Shown here in pieces: positions 17,085 through 25,318 of a stretch of 64,000 bases of DNA. Origin of the DNA: Streptomyces sulphureus DSM 40104 (GTDB lineage Bacteria; Actinomycetota; Actinomycetes; Streptomycetales; Streptomycetaceae); NCBI RefSeq assembly GCF_000381025.1, contig NZ_KB905821.1:233649-297648 (forward strand). The letters run 5' to 3'. The position numbers and the translations under genes are program-made. A model generated the notes under the pieces. It had not been told where the DNA came from, did not search any database, and worked only from the letters and a program-made list of their open reading frames with translations. Within the stretch, counting starts at the first letter, position 1, and each line of letters begins with the position of its first letter.

Positions 17085-18911
17085 ATGTGCGGAATCGTGG
17101 GATACATCGGGAAGCGCGACAGCGCACCGCTCCTGCTGGAGGGCCTCCAGCGCCTGGAGTACCGGGGTTACGACTCCGCAGGGCTCGCCATCCACTCCAG
17201 CGGCACCGGCAAGAACGCAGGACTGCGCACGGCCAAGACCAAGGGCCGCGTCCGCGACCTCCAGGAGCGCATCCCGAAGCGGTTCACCGGCACCGTCGGT
17301 ATCGCCCACACCCGCTGGGCCACCCACGGCGCCCCCAACGACCTCAATGCGCACCCGCACGTGGACGCGGCGGAGAAGGTCGCCGTCGTCCACAACGGGA
17401 TCATCGACAACGCGGCCGAGCTGCGCGCCAAGCTCACCGCCGAGGGCGTCGAGCTCGCCTCCGAGACCGACACGGAGGTCGTCTCCCACCTCATCGGCCT
17501 CGCGCAGGGCGAGACCCTCGAGGCCCGCGTACAGGAGGCGCTCCGCTCCGTCGAGGGCACCTACGGCATCGCCGTCCTCCACGAGGAGTTCCCCGACCGC
17601 ATCGTCGTCGCCCGCAACGGCTCCCCCGTCGTCCTCGGCATCGGCGAACACGAGATGTTCGTCGCCTCCGACGTCGCCGCGCTCGTCTCGCACACCCGCC
17701 AGATCGTCACGCTCGACGACGGCGAGATGGCCACCATCACAGCGGGCGACTACCGCACCTACACCACCGAGGGCTCCCGCACCTCCACGTCGCCCGAGAC
17801 GGTCGAGTGGGCCGCCGAGTCGTACGACATGGGCGGCCACGACACGTACATGCACAAGGAGATCGCCGAGCAGGCCGACGCCGTCGACCGCGTGCTGCGC
17901 GGAAGGATCGACGACCGCTTCGCCACCGTCCACCTCGGCGGCCTCAACCTCGACCCGCGCGAGGCCCGCACGATGCGCCGCGTGAAGATCCTCGGGTGCG
18001 GCTCCGCGTACCACGCGGGCATGATCGGCGCGCAGTTGATCGAGGAGCTCGCACGCATCCCCGCGGACGCGGAGCCCGCGAGCGAGTTCCGCTACCGCAA
18101 CCCCGTCGTCGACCCGGACACCCTGTACATCGCGGTCAGCCAGTCCGGCGAGACGTACGACACCCTCGCCGCCGTGCAGGAGCTCAAGCGGAAGGGCGCC
18201 CGGGTGCTCGGCGTCGTCAACGTCGTCGGCTCGGCGATCGCCCGGGCAGCGGACGGCGGACTCTACGTCCACGCAGGGCCCGAGGTCTGCGTCGTCTCGA
18301 CGAAGTGCTTCACCAACACGGCCGTCGCCTTCGCCCTCCTCGCACTCCACCTCGGGCGCATCCGCGACCTCTCCGTCGCCGACGGGCGGCGGATCATCGA
18401 GGGGCTGCGGAAGCTGCCGGGGCAGATCGACGAGGTCCTCGGCGCCGAGCCCGACATCGAGAAGCTCGCCGGGGAGTACGCGAGCGCGCGCAGCATGATG
18501 TTCGTCGGCCGGGTGCGCGGGTACCCGGTGGCGCGCGAGGCGTCGCTGAAGCTCAAGGAGGTCTCGTACATCCACGCCGAGGCGTATCCCGCCTCGGAGT
18601 TGAAGCACGGGCCGCTGGCGCTGATCGAGCCCGCGGTCCCGACGGTGGCGATCCTCCCCGACGACGACCTCCTGGAGAAGAACCGCGCCACCCTCGAGGA
18701 GATCAAGGCCCGCAGCGGCAGCATCCTCGCCATCGCGCACCAGAACCAGGAGAAGGCCGACGACACCCTGCTCGTCCCGCAGAACGAGCCGGAGCTCGAC
18801 CCGATCCTCATGGGCATCCCGCTCCAACTCCTCGCCTACCACACGGCGTTGAAGCTGGGCCGGGACATCGACAAGCCGCGCAACCTCGCCAAGTCGGTCA
18901 CGGTGGAGTGA
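17085..18911 (+). CDS. glmS: Glutamine-fructose-6-phosphate aminotransferase (isomerizing)
   Basis: The 608-residue length and domain order are standard. MCGIVGYIG starts the glutaminase domain with Cys2 as nucleophile; HTRWATHGAPND near residue 75 and HNGIIDN near 101 are its substrate loops. Two SIS domains follow: GCGSAYHAG near 304, SQSGETYDT near 350, and in the second FVGRVRGYPVAREASLKLKE (471-490). The C-terminal KPRNLAKSVTVE is the invariant end. It makes glucosamine-6-phosphate from fructose-6-phosphate and glutamine, the entry to cell wall amino sugars. The start lies behind AAAGGGAGAGGC. A strong terminator follows. Confidence 0.97.
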   Translation: MCGIVGYIGKRDSAPLLLEGLQRLEYRGYDSAGLAIHSSGTGKNAGLRTAKTKGRVRDLQERIPKRFTGTVGIAHTRWATHGAPNDLNAHPHVDAAEKVAVVHNGIIDNAAELRAKLTAEGVELASETDTEVVSHLIGLAQGETLEARVQEALRSVEGTYGIAVLHEEFPDRIVVARNGSPVVLGIGEHEMFVASDVAALVSHTRQIVTLDDGEMATITAGDYRTYTTEGSRTSTSPETVEWAAESYDMGGHDTYMHKEIAEQADAVDRVLRGRIDDRFATVHLGGLNLDPREARTMRRVKILGCGSAYHAGMIGAQLIEELARIPADAEPASEFRYRNPVVDPDTLYIAVSQSGETYDTLAAVQELKRKGARVLGVVNVVGSAIARAADGGLYVHAGPEVCVVSTKCFTNTAVAFALLALHLGRIRDLSVADGRRIIEGLRKLPGQIDEVLGAEPDIEKLAGEYASARSMMFVGRVRGYPVAREASLKLKEVSYIHAEAYPASELKHGPLALIEPAVPTVAILPDDDLLEKNRATLEEIKARSGSILAIAHQNQEKADDTLLVPQNEPELDPILMGIPLQLLAYHTALKLGRDIDKPRNLAKSVTVE

Positions 18912-18933
18912 CCCGGGGTCGCCACGGTGGAAG

Positions 18934-18975
18934 GGCGGAACCCCGCGCAGGCCACCAACTGCGCGGGATTCCGCC
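18934..18975 (+). terminator. Terminator after glmS
   Basis: GGCGGAA (18934-18940) pairs with TTCCGCC (18969-18975), and CCCGCGCAG (18942-18950) pairs with CTGCGCGGG (18959-18967), separated by one C/A mismatch. The loop is eight bases. A U-tract is missing, as in many Streptomyces terminators. Confidence 0.75.
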
Positions 18976-19169
18976 TCCCCTGAGCCGGCGTCGCCCAAAA
19001 CGCCGGCCGGTTGCTGCCTCGCGGGTCCGTCACCTCCCGCTCGGCAGCGCGGCCACTGACCCTTGTATGCCCGTCACAAGCGCACAATCCACCTCCACGT
19101 ATGGGTGGATTTACTGAGCGCCGTCTACGGCAACGCGCGTACGCGCCAAGGTCGTTCGGCGCCGCGGCG

Positions 19170-19694
19170 TCAGGGGATGACGACGACGGGCCGCTGGGCC
19201 CGTTTCGCGAGACGCCCGGCGACCGACCCGAAGAACCGCCCCGCCAACCCGTGCGAGGAGCCGACGACGATGGCGTCGGCCTCGTACTCCCGACCGACGT
19301 CCTCCAGTTCGTGGCAGATGTCCCCACCGCGCTCGACGAGAATCCACGGGATCTCGGCGAGGTAGTCGGAACACGCGAGCTCCAGCCCGAGCACCTCGGT
19401 GCGGTGGTCGGGGACGTCGACGAAGACGGGCGGCTCGCAGCCGGCCCAGACGGTCGTCGGGAGCCTGTTGGCGACGTGGACGATGATCAGGCCGGAGCCG
19501 GCTCTGTGCGCCATGCCCACGGCGTACGCCAGGGCGCGCTCGCTCGACGTCGAACCGTCGAAGCCGACCACGACGCCGTGCCGGAACGCCGGGTCGCAGG
19601 GGGTGCTGGCATCGTCGGGCGCCGCCTCGGGATGCGCCGTCGAGTCGGCGATCTGCCTGCGGTCCGCTGGGTCAGGGATCTCGTATCCGGCCAT
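19170..19694 (-). CDS. Universal stress protein family (UspA-like)
   Basis: A single-domain 174-residue Usp protein. The beta1 strand GVVVGFDGSTSSERALAYAV starts near residue 40 and the ATP-binding loop VVGSSHGLAGRFFGSVAGRL near 142 has the G-x2-G-x9-G-S arrangement of the ATP-binding class, ending RPVVVIP. The first 38 residues are a low-complexity acidic extension. Usp proteins respond to stress, often by binding ATP; the target here is unknown. It is convergent with glmS. Confidence 0.9.
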   Translation of the reverse strand: MAGYEIPDPADRRQIADSTAHPEAAPDDASTPCDPAFRHGVVVGFDGSTSSERALAYAVGMAHRAGSGLIIVHVANRLPTTVWAGCEPPVFVDVPDHRTEVLGLELACSDYLAEIPWILVERGGDICHELEDVGREYEADAIVVGSSHGLAGRFFGSVAGRLAKRAQRPVVVIP

Positions 19695-20676
19695 TCGGTT
19701 CTCGGCGGGGGATTCCTCTGCTCAGAGAGGGACGGTCGGCTGCTGCGCTCTCCTGGGTGACGAAGGGATCGACGACCGGGAGACGTCCGGGATGAGCTCT
19801 TTCGGACTCCCTTACCCCAAGGGTACGGCGGCACTCCCCCCATCCCAAAGGGCCGGGAGGCCCCGCCCGAGGGCCCGGCAGAGACGGCGCCGCACGTCGC
19901 GCTGACCCCGGAGCATGCCGCAGCGACGAGCCGTGCGCAACGCCGTCGGCGGTCCATGGCACCCGAATCGGGGACGGAACGGCCTTGTGCGCCCCCAACT
20001 CCCGGTATACGCACGCCGGTTGCGCACTCGGCACCACCAGCGCACGCCCGGCGCCCCGAGCTGCGCTCCGGCCGCCGATCCGCAGCACGGTTCCCGAGCG
20101 CGCCGGCGCCGGCCCCGGCCTCCGCACGCCCGCGTGACCCGTCCACCCGAGGATCGTTGGACAACGGCGGCATACCGCTCCGTACGGCCGGAAAATTGTC
20201 TCGATACGTGCCGTCTCCGCACCACCGGAGACCCGCCGCGAGCGGAGCCGGACGCCCCACTTCCCGGTAGGCGCACCGGCGTTCACCGGCCACCCCGCAC
20301 CCCTGGCGGGTGCCCTGGTCGCACGGCTGACCCCCCACGTTTTTCGGCCAACTTGGACCCCCTACCCACCGGTTCCGGCTACCCCTCCCCAACACCCCTG
20401 CCACCTGCGCGGAAAGGAGCGGCAACGGCGGTTGCACCCTACGGTGACGGGGCAGGCAGGGCATGCGTACTTCCCAGCGGAGCTGACGAGTGAAACGCTT
20501 CGTGATCGAATGCTTCACGCCAAGTTGCCATGTCGGCATAACGTCGGGTGCCGAACTTGCACCGCCCACCTCATCCGACACAGTAGATTCGATCTTGGCC
20601 TTCGCGGCGGGGGAGAGCGGGGGAGAGATGTGTATGGACCGAGAGGAACATGACGATTGAGGGGGGCTTAGTTCCA
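19695..20676. other. Long intergenic region upstream of adpA
   Basis: About 980 bases without a convincing gene: the open frames present are in GC-skewed antisense phases and lack family features. The adpA promoter must lie here. Streptomyces adpA genes are known for long, heavily regulated upstream regions bound by gamma-butyrolactone receptors and by AdpA itself. One near match to the AdpA consensus (TGGCGTGAAG on the minus strand, 20522-20513) lies about 155 bases upstream of the start. I could not place a confident -35/-10 pair. Confidence 0.5.
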
Positions 20677-21993
20677 ATGAGCCAGGACTCCACGAACGGC
20701 CCAGCGACGAGCCGCAAGCTGGCCGCACGCCGACGGCGTGAGATCGTGGCGGTGTTGCTCTTCAGCGGTGGTCCCATCTTCGAGAGTTCCATCCCGCTCT
20801 CCGTCTTCGGCGTCGACCGCCAGGACGCAGGCGTCCCCCGCTACCGCCTCCTGGTCTGCGCGGGCGAGGACGGGCCGCTGCGCACGACGGGCGGGCTCCA
20901 ACTCACGGCGCCCTTCGGGTTGGAGGCGATCTCCCGGGCGGGCACCGTCGTCGTCCCCGCCTGGCGCTCCATCACGCAGCCGCCGCCGACCGCAGCGCTC
21001 GACGCACTCCGCCAGGCGCACGAGGAGGGCGCCCGGATCGTCGGGCTGTGCACCGGCTCCTTCGTCCTCGCGGCGGCAGGACTGCTCGACGGCCGCCCCG
21101 CGACGACGCACTGGATGTATGCGCCGACGCTCGCCAAGCGCTACCCCGCCGTCCACGTCGACCCGCGCGAACTCTTCGTCGACGACGGCGACATCCTCAC
21201 CTCGGCGGGCACGGCGGCCGGCATAGACCTCTGCCTCCACGTCGTGCGCACCGACCACGGCACGGAGGCCGCCGGCGCCCTCGCCAGGCGCCTCGTCGTC
21301 CCTCCGCGGCGCGCCAACGCGGAGAGCGGCGGCCATCCCAGGCACCTCGACCGCTCCTTACCCGAGGAGATCGGCTCCGACCCGCTCGCCGAAGTCGTCG
21401 CCTGGGCACTGGAACACCTCCACGAGCAGTTCGACGTGGAGGCGCTCGCCGCGCGCGCGTACATGAGCCGCCGCACCTTCGACCGGCGCTTCCGCTCGCT
21501 CACCGGCAGCGCACCGTTGCAGTGGCTGATCACCCAGCGGGTGCTCCAGGCGCAGCGCCTCCTGGAGACCTCCGACTACTCCGTCGACGAGGTCGCAGGG
21601 CGCTGCGGGTTCCGCTCACCGGTCGCGCTGCGCGGTCACTTCAGGCGCCAGCTCGGCTCCTCCCCCGCCGCGTACCGGGCGGCGTACCGCGCTCGTCGCG
21701 CCGAGATGGGCGAGAGCGCCCAGCAGTACGAGGGCGCCGAGCTGCGGCCCGAGAACGGCGAGCAGGGGCAGGCGAGAGGGTTCGAACCGCGCACCCCGGT
21801 ACCGGAGGGACGGACGCCGCTCGCGCCGTCGGGCGAGCCCGAGCCCAGGGAGAGTCCGGCTCCGCGGGACCACCGCGAGGGTCGGCCCACTCGCGCCCCT
21901 GGCCCGGCTCGACCCGTGCGCTCCGACGCGGGGAGGTCGGAGGCCGACCTCTTCGTGCCGAGGCTTCCGGGACAGCGCGGCCGCGGGCAATGA
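20677..21993 (+). CDS. adpA: AdpA, AraC-family master regulator of development and secondary metabolism
   Basis: The 438-residue protein begins MSQDSTN as AdpA orthologues do. Residues about 25-190 form a DJ-1/PfpI-like dimerisation domain with VLLFSGGPIFESSIPLSVFG and GLCTGSFVLAAAGLLDG; residues about 245-340 are the AraC DNA-binding domain with two HTH motifs (LAARAYMSRRTFDRRFRSLT and VDEVAGRCGFRSPVALRGHF). The C-terminal about 100 residues are a disordered Pro/Glu/Arg-rich tail. AdpA activates sporulation and antibiotic genes. Codon 228, between the domains, is TTA, so translation should need the bldA tRNA. An upstream ATG at 20650 with AGAGGA before it is a possible alternative start. orn and tRNA-His follow, as elsewhere in Streptomyces. 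Confidence 0.96.
   Translation: MSQDSTNGPATSRKLAARRRREIVAVLLFSGGPIFESSIPLSVFGVDRQDAGVPRYRLLVCAGEDGPLRTTGGLQLTAPFGLEAISRAGTVVVPAWRSITQPPPTAALDALRQAHEEGARIVGLCTGSFVLAAAGLLDGRPATTHWMYAPTLAKRYPAVHVDPRELFVDDGDILTSAGTAAGIDLCLHVVRTDHGTEAAGALARRLVVPPRRANAESGGHPRHLDRSLPEEIGSDPLAEVVAWALEHLHEQFDVEALAARAYMSRRTFDRRFRSLTGSAPLQWLITQRVLQAQRLLETSDYSVDEVAGRCGFRSPVALRGHFRRQLGSSPAAYRAAYRARRAEMGESAQQYEGAELRPENGEQGQARGFEPRTPVPEGRTPLAPSGEPEPRESPAPRDHREGRPTRAPGPARPVRSDAGRSEADLFVPRLPGQRGRGQ
21358..21360 (+). promoter_or_regulatory. TTA (bldA-dependent) codon in adpA
   Basis: Leu228 in the RSLPEE linker of AdpA is encoded by TTA, extremely rare in Streptomyces. In other Streptomyces adpA genes a TTA codon in the inter-domain linker links AdpA synthesis to the developmental tRNA bldA; here the codon is seen directly. 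Confidence 0.9.
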
Positions 21994-22013
21994 CGTCGAC
22001 GTAGGGTGAGCGC

Positions 22014-22619
22014 ATGAACGATCGCATGGTGTGGATCGACTGCGAGATGACCGGGCTCTCGCTGTCCGACGACGCGCTCATCGAGGTGGCCGCCCTGGTC
22101 ACCGACTCGGAGCTGAACGTGCTCGGCGAGGGCGTGGACATCGTGATCCGCCCGCCCTCGAAGGCGCTGGAGTCGATGCCCGAGGTGGTGCGCGAGATGC
22201 ACACCGCCTCCGGGCTCCTCGACGAGCTCGCCGGGGGCACCACCCTGCCCGAGGCCGAGGAGCGGGTCCTCTCCTACATCCGGAAGTACGCGCGGGACCC
22301 CGGCAAGGCCCCGCTCTGCGGCAACTCGGTCGGCACCGACCGAGGTTTCCTCGCCAGGGACATGGCCACCCTGGTGGGGCACCTGCACTACCGCATCGTC
22401 GACGTCTCCTCGATCAAGGAACTCGCCAGGCGGTGGTACCCGAAGGCGTACTACAACAGCCCCCCGAAGAACGGGAACCACCGGGCGCTCGCCGACATCC
22501 GGGAGTCGATCGCGGAGCTCCGCTACTACCGCGACGCGCTCTTCGTCCCGCAACCGGGCCCCGACAGCGACGCCGCCAAGCGCCTCGCGGCCCAGCACGT
22601 CGTCGCCCCGCAGGACTGA
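22014..22619 (+). CDS. orn: Oligoribonuclease
   Basis: The 201-residue protein is a DEDDh 3'-5' exonuclease. WIDCEMTGL near residue 6 carries the first Asp-Glu pair, NSVGTDRGFLARDM near 103 the third acidic site, and NHRALADIRESI near 157 the catalytic His and last Asp. Oligoribonuclease degrades 2- to 5-nucleotide RNA and, in Streptomyces, linear products of c-di-GMP. Its ATG is 20 bases after adpA, on the same strand, so the two genes may be co-transcribed. Confidence 0.96.
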   Translation: MNDRMVWIDCEMTGLSLSDDALIEVAALVTDSELNVLGEGVDIVIRPPSKALESMPEVVREMHTASGLLDELAGGTTLPEAEERVLSYIRKYARDPGKAPLCGNSVGTDRGFLARDMATLVGHLHYRIVDVSSIKELARRWYPKAYYNSPPKNGNHRALADIRESIAELRYYRDALFVPQPGPDSDAAKRLAAQHVVAPQD

Positions 22620-22713
22620 GCCTGCACGGGCCGAAGCTCGAGTGCACGGGCACCTCCGGGAACCCTGTACACTCGTACCCGGCCGGTACGGGAAATCTCC
22701 CGGACAGGCCCGT

Positions 22714-22787
22714 GGTGGATGTAGCTCAGTAGGTAGAGCACCTGGTTGTGGTCCAGGATGTCGCGGGTTCAAGTCCCGTCATTCACC
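22714..22787 (+). tRNA. tRNA-His (GTG)
   Basis: Cloverleaf read by eye: acceptor GTGGATG (22715-22721) pairs with CATTCAC (22780-22786); the extra G at 22714 pairs with discriminator C at 22787, the hallmark of tRNA-His. Anticodon stem CCTGG/CCAGG encloses TTGTGGT with anticodon GTG at 22748-22750. The T arm is GCGGG-TTCAAGT-CCCGT. The CCA end is not encoded. Confidence 0.96.
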
Positions 22788-22796
22788 CTTGTTGAT
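22751..22796 (+). other. Probable left attachment site (attL) in tRNA-His 3' part
   Basis: A tyrosine integrase starts about 110 bases after the tRNA, and phage genes continue to the window end. Integration of such elements into the 3' part of a tRNA gene, preserving it, is common. The core would be the identical sequence shared with attR, which lies outside this window, so the limits are a guess. Confidence 0.5.
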
Positions 22797-22797
22797 C

Positions 22798-22836
22798 AAG
22801 CCCCTCACCTGGGGAAACCCGGGTGAGGGGCTTTTT
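22798..22836 (+). terminator. Intrinsic terminator behind tRNA-His
   Basis: AAGCCCCTCACC (22798-22809) pairs perfectly with GGTGAGGGGCTT (22822-22833), a 12-bp stem, and the run of Ts extends to 22836. It ends the orn/tRNA transcript ahead of the integrase gene. Confidence 0.85.
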
Positions 22837-22846
22837 CGTGGTCGCG

Positions 22847-22865
22847 TTGGGAACATCTTGGGAAC
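22847..22865 (+). repeat. Direct repeats TTGGGAAC ahead of integrase
   Basis: TTGGGAAC occurs at 22847-22854 and 22858-22865, a spacing of 11 bases or about one helix turn. Between an attachment site and its integrase gene such repeats could be arm-type integrase or excisionase sites, or an operator for int. Confidence 0.35.
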
Positions 22866-22899
22866 GTGGGGGTGCGCGTTTTGCCCTACTCTCCTACTC

Positions 22900-24156
22900 A
22901 TGGCGAGCATCGTGGAGCGCCCTCGAAAGGGCGGAGAGAGCACCTTTCAGGTGAAGTGGCGCCAAGACGGCAGCGGTTGGCAATCGGAGAAGTTCGGCGA
23001 CCGCACCTCCGCGGAGTCGTTCAAGAAGCTCGTAGACGCGCACGAGCAGCGGTGGCCGCACGGTTGGGTCCGTGGGCAGGGGTTCGTCGAGGAAGTCCAG
23101 CAGCCCGGTGACATGCCACTCGTGGAGTGGGCGCACCGGTACGTCTCCCGACTGACGGGGGTAGACGAGCGAACGCAGGACGACTATCGACGCGACGTGG
23201 ACCTCCACCTGTCGGTCCTGCGACACACGCAGCCGTCGGGGCGTGTCATCGAGGCCACCATCGGAAACCTCACCGCTGACGACGTCCAGGACTGGGTACG
23301 GGCCCAGAAACGAGGGGAGCCTGACCCGGAGCGGCCCGGCGAGTGGCTGAGACGAAAGGCCGGCCCAAAGAGCATCGCGAATCGGCATGGACTGCTGTGG
23401 TGCGTGGTGCAGGCCGGGGTGGAGGCGCAGCCGCCGATGCGCACCGCCAACTGCTGCGCGAAAACCAAGCTCCCGCGGATCGATGACGGGATCACCGAGG
23501 AGATGGTTTTCCTCGAACGCGAGGAGTATGCGCGGATCGCGCGAGAGCTCACGGACCCGCGGGCGCGTGAGCTTGCCGATTGGCTGGTCGGCACGGGGAT
23601 GCGGTGGGGCGAGGCGACTGCGCTACAGGTGCGGGATCTGCGGCTGCGTGGGTCCGAGCGGACGGTGACGGTGCAGCGCTCGTGGCGGAAGCGACCGAAG
23701 GCCGAGGCGGGACCGGCGTACCTGCTCGGCGCACCGAAGACCAAGAGGTCGCGGCGAGTTGTGGCGCTGACGGGGAGTCAGGCTGAGGTGGCGGCTCGCC
23801 TCGCAAGCGGTCGTCAGCCGGAGTCGTTCCTGTTCCAGACCGCTCGCGGTCGGCCGTGGTCGCACTCGAACTTCTACAACAACAGGTGGCGACCCGCTGT
23901 TTCGGAGGCAGTGGCGAGGGGTTTGCCGCGGCGCCCACGGATTCATGACCTTCGGCATACGCACGTGTCGTGGCTGATCGCTGCCCGGATTCCGCTGCCT
24001 GCGATCCAGGCTCGGTTGGGGCACGAGTCGATCACTACGACGGTCGACCGGTACGGGCACCTGGTGCGGGAGCTGGATGCCGAGATCGTGGCGGCGGTGG
24101 ATGCGGCGATGGCGGAACCGGGCGGGCGGGATGGTCGGTTGAGCGTCGTGGTATGA
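22900..24156 (+). CDS. int: Tyrosine site-specific recombinase (phage integrase)
   Basis: The 418-residue protein has the three parts of a phage integrase: an N-terminal arm-binding domain (MASIVERPRKGGESTFQVKW), a SAM-like core-binding domain about residues 65-165, and the catalytic domain from about 200. Catalytic residues are Arg in GTGMRWGEATAL, the HxxR box HDLRHTH, His in LGHESITTT and the nucleophile Tyr in VDRYGHL. It would insert and excise the prophage at tRNA-His. ATG 22900 was chosen because the upstream frame runs through the terminator and the tRNA. Confidence 0.93.
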   Translation: MASIVERPRKGGESTFQVKWRQDGSGWQSEKFGDRTSAESFKKLVDAHEQRWPHGWVRGQGFVEEVQQPGDMPLVEWAHRYVSRLTGVDERTQDDYRRDVDLHLSVLRHTQPSGRVIEATIGNLTADDVQDWVRAQKRGEPDPERPGEWLRRKAGPKSIANRHGLLWCVVQAGVEAQPPMRTANCCAKTKLPRIDDGITEEMVFLEREEYARIARELTDPRARELADWLVGTGMRWGEATALQVRDLRLRGSERTVTVQRSWRKRPKAEAGPAYLLGAPKTKRSRRVVALTGSQAEVAARLASGRQPESFLFQTARGRPWSHSNFYNNRWRPAVSEAVARGLPRRPRIHDLRHTHVSWLIAARIPLPAIQARLGHESITTTVDRYGHLVRELDAEIVAAVDAAMAEPGGRDGRLSVVV

Positions 24157-24168
24157 CGCTCGGCGGCT

Positions 24169-24582
24169 TCAGTCGGGGCAGGCGGTGGTGGTGTTGGGAC
24201 GGGTGGGGGTCGCCGCGCCGGTGGCGCTGGTAAGGGCAACTACGGCGATGAGGCTCACACCGAGGGCGATCAAGGCAGGGACGCGGTAGGCGACGAGCGT
24301 CCGTTGGGCGAGACGGCGGCGGAGGGGGGGTGGGCTGACGCTGCGGAGTCTCTCGCAGGACGGGGCGGCCGCGTCGACGAGGGCGAGCGGGGGCGCGGGG
24401 CCAGCGAGTGCCGCGCCTTGGGAGGCGGCGTTCTGGTAAAGCGTATCGACGCGGGTGGCTACGAGCTGCGTGTGCAGCTCTGTGATTTGGCGCCGTTGCC
24501 GCCGAAGTTCGCGGGCGAGGAGGAGGGTGGCGAGGGCGGTGGCGCCCGCGATGCAGGAAAGAACGGTCTGGGCGGTCTCCAT
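24169..24582 (-). CDS. Small membrane protein in immunity region
   Basis: A 137-residue protein with two predicted membrane helices: residues 5-23 (VLSCIAGATALATLLLA) and about 103-125 (VPALIALGVSLIAVVALTS). Between them is a basic, coiled-coil-prone segment (RELRRQRRQITELHTQL) and a soluble loop. It lies between int and the repressor on the repressor's strand, the place where temperate phages often keep superinfection-exclusion genes; this role is inference. Its Shine-Dalgarno (GAGGAAC) is part of an inverted repeat, suggesting translational control. Confidence 0.65.
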   Translation of the reverse strand: METAQTVLSCIAGATALATLLLARELRRQRRQITELHTQLVATRVDTLYQNAASQGAALAGPAPPLALVDAAAPSCERLRSVSPPPLRRRLAQRTLVAYRVPALIALGVSLIAVVALTSATGAATPTRPNTTTACPD

Positions 24583-24589
24583 ACAGGTT

Positions 24590-24625
24590 CCTCACTGTGT
24601 GTATGAGTTCAGCTACACAGTGAGG
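24590..24625 (-). promoter_or_regulatory. Perfect 11-bp inverted repeat covering a ribosome binding site
   Basis: CCTCACTGTGT (24590-24600) and ACACAGTGAGG (24615-24625) are exact inverted copies with a 14-base spacer. In the minus-strand transcript the second arm contains GAGG, the Shine-Dalgarno of the membrane protein starting at 24582. It can act as a dyad operator in DNA or as a hairpin hiding the start in read-through RNA. Confidence 0.55.
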
Positions 24626-24722
24626 TCACACCATGTAAACCCATTCCGCCAGTTTGATGAAGTGGAACCACGCATTCCGGTGACGCGCCGGGCGGGCCTC
24701 CGGAGAGCCCCTGCATGTCGTG

Positions 24723-25169
24723 CTAGGCGCTACGGCTCGACGTCCCCTCGTTGTGACCCTGCTCCTGCGCTCGTCGCTCCTGCACACGGCGCAGCACCTC
24801 ACGCTGGGCATCCGCGGGGAGCGTGGCCAGCAGATCAGCTACCGCTCGGATGTGTGGGTCGTCGTCATATCGCACGGCCCGCGGAGGCTCACTCAGCACG
24901 GCGAGCACCTCGGCCGCGTCGTCGCGCCGCGCCTGACGGAGGTCATCGGCGCCGACATCGAGCACGAGTGCCATGCGGGCGATCGTCTCGGCGGGGGCAG
25001 TGACGGCCACCTCTTGACCGCCGACGCGCTGGTACCCGGCCACGATCTGCCGCCACCGCGTCTCCGAGATGCCGGCGCGTTCTGCCGCCTTGCGCTGGGA
25101 GAGGCCAGAGCGCAGCAGGGCGTCCTTGAGCAGCGTGCCTTCGGGCGTCGGCCGTGAGTGCGTAGCCAT
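24723..25169 (-). CDS. Prophage repressor, XRE-family HTH protein
   Basis: A 148-residue protein with an N-terminal helix-turn-helix (LLRSGLSQRKAAERAGISET near residues 18-37, recognition helix ETRWRQIVAGY) and an acidic C-terminal half (VLDVGADDLRQARRDDAAEV, then ADLLATLPADAQREVLRRVQ). No protease domain of the LexA/CI type is visible, so induction would not be by self-cleavage. It is divergent from a Cro-like gene with operators in between, which is why I call it the lysogeny repressor. Confidence 0.75.
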   Translation of the reverse strand: MATHSRPTPEGTLLKDALLRSGLSQRKAAERAGISETRWRQIVAGYQRVGGQEVAVTAPAETIARMALVLDVGADDLRQARRDDAAEVLAVLSEPPRAVRYDDDPHIRAVADLLATLPADAQREVLRRVQERRAQEQGHNEGTSSRSA

Positions 25170-25318
25170 GCGATCAGCTTCGCATGACTACGCACTTTCC
25201 CTCTATAGGGCCGCGTGATCAAGGGGCTCACTGGCCACGAGTTGCGTATGTACGCAGTGACCACGCACTGCGCAGCACTGTGCTTGACTACGCAAAACTA
25301 CGCGCTAGTGTGGGGGTC
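25157..25318. promoter_or_regulatory. Divergent immunity promoters with TACGCA operators
   Basis: TGCGTA/TACGCA units recur in this gap: near 25159, near 25189, as a symmetric pair TGCGTA-TG-TACGCA at 25243-25256, and twice at 25288-25302 within the promoter of the rightward gene. That promoter reads TTGACT (25284-25289), 16 bases, TAGTGT (25306-25311); its start falls almost on the ATG at 25319. The arrangement resembles the operator cluster between cI and cro of temperate phages. Confidence 0.65.

Noticed and set aside
19915..20493. Open frames of 150-200 codons upstream of adpA
   Set aside because: They lack ribosome binding sites and show Pro/Arg/Thr-rich sequence without family resemblance; treated as regulatory DNA.
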